A stretch of 40,045 bases of DNA from an uncultured Prevotella sp. (GTDB taxonomy: Bacteria > Bacteroidota > Bacteroidia > Bacteroidales > Bacteroidaceae): contig CABUXJ010000024.1 of the NCBI GenBank assembly GCA_902495455.1, positions 1 through 40,045 of the forward strand. Direction: 5' to 3'. Below the pieces are notes generated by a model. It was not told the origin of the DNA. It saw only the letters and a list, made by a program, of their open reading frames with translations, and searched no databases. Positions 1-7,100 of the stretch are shown here, one piece after another. A program made the position numbers and the translations under genes. Within the stretch, counting starts at the first letter, position 1; each line of letters begins with the position of its first letter.

Positions 1-366
1 CAAAGTTACAAAATAAATCTCAAATCCATCTCACTTTGGGAAACAAAAATGACACTTAAAAGCGCAATTCTCGGAAATCATCGGAATTTACCTAAATTCA
101 TAATAAATTAATATTAAGACTTTTAATTATATTTACCCTCCCATCATTTCTCTTGTTTTCGCTATAATGGGTATTAGGCTCCCACCACATTGACCGATGT
201 GGCAACTTCGCGCAAGCGCGTTGTCTATAAGCCGACCTGGACGATGACCACGGGAATCGGTCAGGCATATACCAGGAGAGGCGCACAGCGCACGTCAGAG
301 AGGCTCGGAATGGCCTTCTGCAACGGTGTGGTACCCGCTATGACCGGAAGCAAGCTACGGCACGTT
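1..366. other. gene-poor end of mobile element
   Basis: No gene is recognised here. The first 160 bases are AT-rich. Short open frames exist on both strands between 98 and 450, but they overlap each other and resemble no family I know. By position this is the interior of the integrated element whose integrase lies to the right, so the next element gene may continue beyond the left edge. Confidence 0.4.
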
Positions 367-777
367 TTAGAGGCTGTTATTGATGAAATCAACTTTCAAA
401 TGGTTGAAGAATCCGTCGAGCGCAGACCGGGCATCTGTAATAGAGGATGATTCTATGACCGCTTTGATAACGGATGTCTCATGGTGGAGACTGGGACCGT
501 AACCCTTAAGGAGTCGGCGCCAGTCCGACCAGTTGCCGGATAGACACACATTGAAGATGTGTCCATGGCACTCGTTGCTATAAGAGTCTGCCATCTCGGG
601 AAGCTCTGCCGGGTGGTTGTGCCATTTCCCAATCATCTGCCGAATCAGTGAATACTGTATGAATGAAATCTTGTGCGAATAAGTATCATCGTCTTCTTTG
701 TCAAAGGATTCGAGCGTTTCTACGATTGTCTCTACAAGTTCGGAATCGGATATATTGCCGTCAAGCCATTCGTCCAT
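367..777 (-). CDS. hypothetical protein of integrated element
   Basis: A 136-residue open frame on the reverse strand, not recognised as any family. It is acidic and rich in aromatic residues, with many Trp, His and Tyr in the middle third, and has no signal peptide or membrane segment. It starts 49 bases after the stop of the winged-helix gene upstream and probably shares its transcript. The start codon is uncertain because no clear ribosome binding site precedes it; Bacteroidales often lack one. It could be an accessory or cargo protein of the element. Coding status rests on frame length, strand agreement with its neighbours and position. Confidence 0.45.
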   Translation of the reverse strand: MDEWLDGNISDSELVETIVETLESFDKEDDDTYSHKISFIQYSLIRQMIGKWHNHPAELPEMADSYSNECHGHIFNVCLSGNWSDWRRLLKGYGPSLHHETSVIKAVIESSSITDARSALDGFFNHLKVDFINNSL

Positions 778-826
778 CTTGCCGGGAACGCTTCACTCTG
801 TCACACATGCCGTGAATCAGCTATTG

Positions 827-1654
827 TTAATAGTCTTTTTCCCAAGGTGGCGAAGGGAACGGTTCCTCATAATCTTTGGCGGTTCGTGCAACGACATCAA
901 CTCCCCGACGCCTGAACGCACTTGAACCTTGGCTAAATTCTCTTTCAATTCTTTCATTTTGATTGTGCTTGAAAAATTTTCGGACAGAGTTGATAAAATA
1001 GTTCCTACAGTCTTTCTCTTCCCTTCCTTTTTCTCCTTTATCGCGGAGACGGGAGAAGAAACCGTGAATCTGATTTTCAAGTTCCAGACGGCTTACAGCC
1101 GGAAACTCGCGAAGAATCTCATCATGCCATCCGGCATCGGCGAGGAATATCTCCTCCAACTCATCTAAACTTAAAATTTCATCTGTCCGCCCTTTATTAT
1201 TAAGGGATATTATATCTTTATTTTGAATATTATTATCTTTAATATTATAAGTAGGCAGGCTGTCAGTCATGCCGTCAGTCTCATTGTCCGTGAGTCCATC
1301 CGTCTGTTTCCCAGTCTCGTTTTCAGGCTGTTCCTCGGTCTTGCCGTTAGTCCATTTGTTGGGTTCTGAAATGACCGTATAAGCGGGCGCCATGGCATTA
1401 CCATTACCTTGTATGAAGGTAATCAAACCTCGCTCGCTCAGTTTGAGACGAGCCGTGAGGAATGTCTGCTTGGCTACCTTGATAGATCGGCAGACAAGAG
1501 CCGTCGAGCATTTGAACGGCATCTTCCACCGTCGGCAGTTGGCACGCTCCAGCAGAAAGAAGAACAGAGCGATCTCGGCGGTTGCGAACGGCTCATATTC
1601 ATTCTCCTGCCAGAAGGCGTGCATCAGTTCGTAAATGTTGACTCCCTTAGTCAT
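827..1654 (-). CDS. winged-helix replication-type protein of mobile element
   Basis: About 275 residues. The N-terminal hundred (starting MTKGVNIYELMHAFW) has the look of the winged-helix domain found in replication-initiation or primosome-organiser proteins of Bacteroides mobilizable elements: a helix-rich start, a conserved EIALFFFLLERAN stretch and a KQTFLTARLKLSERGLI recognition-helix region. A low-complexity Thr/Asp/Asn-rich linker follows (about 125-170), then an acidic helical C-terminus that probably contacts a partner. I prefer the start at 1654 because the remembered family pattern begins there; a further in-frame ATG lies at 1690. It sits between a DUF3853 gene and an unknown gene, all on the reverse strand, as in small integrative elements. 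A role in element replication or helicase loading is inference. Confidence 0.55.
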   Translation of the reverse strand: MTKGVNIYELMHAFWQENEYEPFATAEIALFFFLLERANCRRWKMPFKCSTALVCRSIKVAKQTFLTARLKLSERGLITFIQGNGNAMAPAYTVISEPNKWTNGKTEEQPENETGKQTDGLTDNETDGMTDSLPTYNIKDNNIQNKDIISLNNKGRTDEILSLDELEEIFLADAGWHDEILREFPAVSRLELENQIHGFFSRLRDKGEKGREEKDCRNYFINSVRKFFKHNQNERIEREFSQGSSAFRRRGVDVVARTAKDYEEPFPSPPWEKDY

Positions 1655-1739
1655 GCTTCCATAGATTTTGATTGTTACAACTGTGAGCATAAGTCATGTT
1701 ATAGACTATGCTCATTACGATTGCTTCAGTCATAATGCC

Positions 1740-2045
1740 TTAACATCGTGGTTGACGACCGGCAAGTTGAAGCGCAAGTTCCGAGTCAACGATAATCTTG
1801 CGGCCACACTGGGTGATAGCCTTGTCGATTACGCCGCTCTTCTTGATTCGGTTGGCAGTCGGTATGCTACATCCGAACAGTCTTGCTATTCCGGCCAGAC
1901 CATACACATAATACTTGGACGGATTAATTTCACGGTCGGTAGGAGCCGGAGCAGATTCTGCCGGCTTCTTTTCGTTGATGATGGCAAGAAATTCCTCGCC
2001 AGTCATTTGCCACAGGGGTTTGTTCATGAGTTCATTGATATTCAT
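1740..2045 (-). CDS. DUF3853 family helix-turn-helix protein
   Basis: A small DNA-binding protein matching the DUF3853 pattern as I know it: an N-terminal MNINELMNKPLWQMTGEEF segment, a charged Pro/Ala linker, then a MerR/excisionase-like helix-turn-helix (YYVYGLAGIARLFGCSIPTA, then NRIKKSG) and a short wing ending in GRKIIVDSELALQLAG. Such proteins accompany tyrosine integrases in Bacteroidales integrative elements and may act as excisionase or repressor; that role is inferred from context. The start at 2045 fits the family; an in-frame ATG at 2069 would add eight residues. A -7 promoter box and an inverted repeat lie just upstream. Confidence 0.7.
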   Translation of the reverse strand: MNINELMNKPLWQMTGEEFLAIINEKKPAESAPAPTDREINPSKYYVYGLAGIARLFGCSIPTANRIKKSGVIDKAITQCGRKIIVDSELALQLAGRQPRC

Positions 2046-2083
2046 ATTATATATTTTTTGATGTCCCATATATCAGGGTGATT

Positions 2084-2111
2084 CGTAGGGATGTCCTACG
2101 ATGCAAAGTTA
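2084..2111 (-). promoter_or_regulatory. promoter with inverted-repeat operator for DUF3853 gene
   Basis: On the reverse strand TAACTTTG (2104-2111) matches the Bacteroidetes -7 consensus TAnnTTTG. Just downstream, over the expected transcription start, is the inverted repeat CGTAGG-gatgt-CCTACG (2084-2100). That is a good place for an autoregulatory operator bound by the helix-turn-helix product. No clear -33 TTTG is seen. Confidence 0.45.
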
Positions 2112-2348
2112 CTATGTGTGATGAGTGGAGCGTAGGTGTAAAATTGAGAAACCTCTCTGTTATATTTAGCTGAAGACCAATGATTAGAGATGAGATGAAA
2201 AATTTATTTGAGTGGAATAGGTGGATACATTGTGGATAAAAACGAGTGGAAACACATTTCTGAACATTTATGACTTAATTTGCCCAAAAACAAATCGAGA
2301 CCGCACGAAATTGTGCAGCCCCGACTTGTAAAAATTTCCTGTCCTCTC

Positions 2349-3653
2349 TCAATCAAAAAGACTCATGGCATTTGCCCTTACGCTGTCGGCAATGTCAATA
2401 TAGGGCTTCATTGCCTTATAGTCGCTGTGACCGGTCCATTTCATCACTACATTGGGAGCGATGCCAAGCGACAGCGCCTTGCATATAAAAGTCTTTCGTC
2501 CGGTGTGGGTGCAAAGCAGCTCATACTTCGGATATACATGGTCGATGCGCTCATTACCCCGGTATTGGGTTATGCGGACTGGAGTATCGATTCCGGCAAG
2601 TTTACCAAGTTCCTTGATGTAAGTGTTCATCTTCTGGTTACTGATTACCGGCAACGCCTTGTTATCCTTGAATGGGATATCGGCATACTTCTCCAGTATG
2701 GCACGACTGTGTTTGTTCAACTCGATTGTCAAGCTATCCGCTGTCTTAACAGTCGTCACCTCTATATGATCTTCTTTTATGTCGCTTCTCCGCAAATTTT
2801 CTACATCTGAATAACGAAGGCCGGTATAGCAACAGAAAATCAAAACATCCCGTACCCGTTCCAGATACCTTTTCGTATCAGGAATCTCACACTCCATTAT
2901 CTTCTTAACTTCTTCATCTGTCAGGAATATGACTTTCGCTTGTGTGGTTTTCAGTTTTGGTCTGAATGTATTGTAATCCATAACGGCATGATAGCCCTTT
3001 GCCGCTGCCCATTTCAGGAACCATTTGAGGTAACCCATCTGTTTACCAATGGTGCTGTTTAGCATATCGCAATCTTTGCGAAAAAAATCAACGAGATCAT
3101 TAAGTCCCTTTTCAGTAAAGAAGTCAAATGACGGATTCTTCGCAAATTTCTTAAATGCTATAAGATGATTCTTGAAAGCTGCGAATTTTTCGTAGGTGGA
3201 GTGTGTCCAGTCGTTCTTTCGTCCACACTCTTTCACGAACTCAGCATATATATCCCAAAAAGGTTTTTCAGGAAGTTTTTCTTGAGGAGGCTCCTCACTC
3301 GCAGTTGACACCACCTCGGCGACCTGCTGTTTGAAGACCGTCTTGATGTCATCCATCGTTGGCTTCTGTTCGGTATATTCAAATTCACGAAATATATCCT
3401 GAAGCAGATTTTCAAGACGATTAAGCTCAGTGTTAATCTGAATAGCCGTCTCTTTCCGTTTATTGGTACAACCGTTTTTGACACGCTGTTTCTTCGCATC
3501 CCATTTTGACGCATCTATCCTGTATCCCGTAGAATAATCGAACGCTTTGCCTCCATAGGAAAGGCGCATGCGTATAACCAAATTCTCGGTAACGGATACG
3601 CCATCCTTCTTGCGGGAATCCAGCCAGAAATTAATATTACGTTTGAGTATCAT
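2349..3653 (-). CDS. tyrosine recombinase/integrase
   Basis: A 434-residue phage-type integrase that catalyses integration and excision of the element. It has an N-terminal arm-binding domain (about 1-100), a core-binding SAM-like domain (about 130-225) and a C-terminal catalytic domain. The catalytic set is visible: R280 (in YTGLRYSDV), K303, H383 and R386 (in CTHTGRKTF), H409 (in WTGHSD) and Y418 (in KPYID). The length is usual for Bacteroidales integrases. It reads away from a probable attachment site 158 bases upstream of its start, the usual arrangement of int next to att. No frameshift or lost residue is seen, so the protein is predicted to be active. The AT-rich composition resembles the other element genes rather than the GC-richer chromosomal genes to the right. 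Confidence 0.93.
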   Translation of the reverse strand: MILKRNINFWLDSRKKDGVSVTENLVIRMRLSYGGKAFDYSTGYRIDASKWDAKKQRVKNGCTNKRKETAIQINTELNRLENLLQDIFREFEYTEQKPTMDDIKTVFKQQVAEVVSTASEEPPQEKLPEKPFWDIYAEFVKECGRKNDWTHSTYEKFAAFKNHLIAFKKFAKNPSFDFFTEKGLNDLVDFFRKDCDMLNSTIGKQMGYLKWFLKWAAAKGYHAVMDYNTFRPKLKTTQAKVIFLTDEEVKKIMECEIPDTKRYLERVRDVLIFCCYTGLRYSDVENLRRSDIKEDHIEVTTVKTADSLTIELNKHSRAILEKYADIPFKDNKALPVISNQKMNTYIKELGKLAGIDTPVRITQYRGNERIDHVYPKYELLCTHTGRKTFICKALSLGIAPNVVMKWTGHSDYKAMKPYIDIADSVRANAMSLFD

Positions 3654-3810
3654 ACACTATCAACTTATAAAACTACGCACGAAATTACGCACGATTTTTG
3701 AAATATCCAAATATTTCAAAAGATTTTTTATTTTAGCGTATCAGCGTATAATGTTGTATTACTGATAGTTTTAGATTTTAGATGACAATGTCTGATTATA
3801 TAGGTTATAT

Positions 3811-3825
3811 TCCCTCTCTCTCCGC
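3811..3825 (+). repeat. attachment site: duplicated 3' end of tRNA-Ser
   Basis: TCCCTCTCTCTCCGC has the layout of the 3' end of a Bacteroidales tRNA-Ser: the last T-loop base, the five 3' T-stem bases CCCTC, the seven acceptor bases TCTCTCC and discriminator G. The rest of the tRNA is absent to the left, where the integrated element begins. A tRNA-type terminator follows. This is what insertion into the tRNA 3' end leaves at the int-proximal junction. The tRNA identity is from memory of the family sequence. Confidence 0.6.
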
Positions 3826-3833
3826 AAAAAGAT

Positions 3834-3866
3834 AAACAGCTCGTTGGTTTCCAGCGAGCTGTTTTT
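3834..3866 (+). terminator. orphan intrinsic terminator, probably of tRNA-Ser
   Basis: AAACAGCTCG (3834-3843) pairs with CGAGCTGTTT (3855-3864), extended by four inner pairs to a TTT loop, and is followed by a T-run. No forward-strand gene precedes it, because the integrase reads the other way. It fits the original terminator of the tRNA gene split off by the element. Confidence 0.8.
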
Positions 3867-4065
3867 ATTCATCAACCCAAGCAATCCCGAGACCCAGAAT
3901 GACTCATCCGATAAACTTCGGGCTGGTGCGACTTTTTGCATACAAGCAAAGGTCTGCTTAAGGAGATTTTAAGAAAAAGAATTTAATTTTTAGTTGATGA
4001 ATATTTCACATACAGAGGTTTTTCAACGAAATGTTCAAAAGATTTTAATATATCGGTCTATTTTC

Positions 4066-4094
4066 TTGCCGAATAGTCTTTTTGTATAATTTTG
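4066..4094 (+). promoter_or_regulatory. promoter of C10 peptidase gene
   Basis: TAATTTTG (4087-4094) fits the Bacteroidetes -7 box TAnnTTTG. A TTG core lies at 4066-4068, 18 bases upstream, near the expected -33 position. The start codon follows about 40 bases later, preceded by AAGGACG as a possible ribosome binding site. Confidence 0.6.
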
Positions 4095-4132
4095 CGCCCA
4101 AAATTTAAGAATTGAATTAAATAAGGACGAAA

Positions 4133-7100
4133 ATGTTTAGAAAAGTTTTTGCTGGCTTTGCCTTTTTGGCACTGTTTTCTTCGCAGCCTGTGAGCGCAAA
4201 GAAAATAAGTATTTCTCAAGCGAAAGAAACTGCACTGAGATTTATGGGAAATGGCGGCATAAGACGTGCCCCGGGAGTTGTTGCGACAAAAGAATTATCT
4301 TATTGTGCGACAACGGCAACACCTTATTATTATGTGTTTAATAAGGGTGAGAACGATGGATACATAATCGTGTCGGCCGATGACGCGACCGTGCCCGTGA
4401 TAGGATTCTCCGATAGCGGCAATTTCGACTATGACAACATGCCGGATGCCATGAAATGGATGCTGAGTTCTTATGAGAAGCAAATCAAGGCGAACTACGC
4501 CAATACGGAGGCAAACTCTTCCGATGTTGCCGGATATTCATCCGTAAGGCGCAGGGTTCTGTCCCGCAATACAGCAGAATGGAGTCAGGAAGAACCTTTC
4601 AACTATTTTATTCCGGGACGCAAACTTGTCGGATGTGTGGGTGTCGCAATGGCAACGATCATGCAATACTATAACTATCCGACGGCAGGAAAGGGCTGTC
4701 TTGACGGCAATGACTTCAATCATACATACGACTGGACAAACATGCGCACGGACAACTACCGCAGCGGGTATACCACGGCACAGGGAGACGCTGTCGCCAG
4801 ACTCGTGGCCGATGCAGCATTGAGCATCCAGACCAATTTCAGCATGTCGGGAAGCAGTGCCAGCGAGGTGAGGGTTCCGGCCGCTCTCGTCAATTACTTC
4901 GGGTATGACGCGGGCGTATCATACAAGAAGAAGTCGGAAATGTCTCAAAAAGCATGGGAAGAACTCATCATTAGCGAGATAGACGCCGGCCGTCCTGTAC
5001 TGTACAGCGGACAGGACATATCTGTCGGCCACGCTTTTGTCTGTGACGGTTATGAGATGCGCGGCAGCCAGCCCTATTTCAGAATGAACTGGGGATGGGG
5101 CGGTATCGGCAATGACGTATTTATTGTCTCGAGCCTTACACCGACCACTCAGTCGGGCAACAAATGGAACTTCTCCGAACAGGCTACCATAATATATAAC
5201 ATCAAGCCGGCAGAGAACAGCATCGCCTGGTCTACGATTCAGCTGACAAGCGACGAGAAGCAGGTCGGTATAAGTTCGGATAAAGAGACGGTCGGAGCAG
5301 GAGAAACCTTTACAGTGCGCGCCGGTGCGTTCAAGAATGTGTCTTACGACAATTTTTCCGGAAAAATCGCTGTGGCCATGTTCGCTTCTGACGGTGCGTT
5401 CAAGACATTGGTATCGCCCGAGTATAACTACGGCCTTTCTGCTTTCCAGATGGACAGAACGCTCTATCGCGATTTCAACTGCACCGTTCCTGCCGGAACA
5501 ACGGTTGCGGCAGGTGACGTCTTCCGCATGGCGACAAAAGCCGCAGGAGAGAACGAGTGGAAACCCATCACGGGCGGTTCGCTCACGACCAACGCAATAG
5601 AAGCGATAGGAAACCATATTGATTATTTCACGGTGAGCAAGCCGGCCTCCGTCAATGGCGCTACACTTGAAGGCGCGGCAGACAGGGTGATAAAAGGACG
5701 GAAATATGCTTTCCGTGTGATCCCCGACAATACGGACGACGTGGTGACGGTAAAGGCCAACGGATATATCCTCACTCAGGGCAACGACTTCACCTATACG
5801 CTTCCCAACGTGATTGAGAATGTGACACTCGATATCTATGTACAGAATGTCGCGGACGTGAAGCGGAACAAGACCGTATGGGTGTCGAGCGGCATGCTGG
5901 AGAAGACTCTGACCGAAGAGGAATGTGGAACGGTGAAGAGTCTCACACTGTTCGGAACTATGGATGTGCGCGACTTCGATTTCATACGTGAGAAAATGCG
6001 TGTGGACTCGCTCGACTTGTCGGGTGTGAGCATCACAGCCAACGGAACGAATGCAGCAAACACCATTCCGGCACGTGCCTTCCGTGCGTGCGGAACACTG
6101 AGAGCAATAAAGCTGCCGGCCGGTGTGACACGTCTGGGCAACCGCGCTTTTGAACTCACGGGGTTGAGGGAAGTGGAGATTCCGGCCTCGGTGTCAACAT
6201 GGGACTATAATGTGTTCCTGGGCTGTGCAAATCTGTCGAAAGTCATATCACGACGCCGCAGTCCGGCATTTATCAACTGGTGCGTATTTTCCGGCACTCC
6301 GCGTACACAACTCATAGTACCTATCGGAAGTGCGGCTTTATATCAGGCAAAGGAAAACTGGAAAGACTTTAAGAATGTGATTGAGGAAGATGCCGCTCCG
6401 GCAACATCCTACAAGGTGATAATGCAGGATGCCAACGGCGTGAAGCTCACCACACTTGACGGTTCTTCTTCCGAGATGGCGCCCGGCGGAAAATATCGTT
6501 TCACGGTAGAGACGGACGGCAGTCATGGCGACGACCGCATGACGGTATATGCCAACACCGGCAAACTTACGGCCGTGAACGGAGTGTATGAGGCTACGAT
6601 AAACGCAAATACGCTGATACATATTGACTTCACCGAGCCGGCAGCCAACGCCGGAGTGTCTCCTTGGAAGATCACTTCGTCAAAAGGAGGAGTAGGCATG
6701 GTGACGGATGTCATCAACGTCATGCCCGGAAAGGCTTTCACCATACGTGTAAACGCACTGGACATCCCTTCCGGAGACTCGTTCAAGAGCGGCATCGCCT
6801 ATGCGGCCGTACTGACAGACAAGGACGGAAGGATAAAGGAAGTGATTTCTCCCGTTGTCACCAACCCGTACACCAACACCGGTGTCCTGCCGGCAACGTT
6901 CAATTGCTGTGTCAAGGAGTCAAACGTCAACGAGGGCAACCTGATACGTATCGCCACATCGTCGAACATGAAGACGTGGAGCCTTGTCGAAGGTACCGAC
7001 GCCAGTGTGAAAACTGCTGTGCCGGCAATAGGCAACGAGGTAATCTATCATACGGTAAAGATGCCGTCCAATTTGGAAAAAGTGATAATCACCGACGCCG

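Larger units (their letters stand above)
3654..4132. other. intergenic region: att junction, terminator, promoter
   Basis: This stretch holds the 5' flank of the integrase, the probable tRNA-Ser 3' end, its terminator, and then the promoter and leader of the C10 peptidase gene. Between 3867 and 4060 I see no gene or recognisable RNA. Confidence 0.6.

Noticed and set aside
190..450. 86-residue forward open frame at the left end
   Set aside because: It overlaps the reverse-strand element gene and resembles no family; strand disagrees with all neighbouring genes.
3867..4060. Possible structured RNA before the C10 peptidase gene
   Set aside because: I could not find a conserved fold or a match to tmRNA, RNase P, 6S or a riboswitch.
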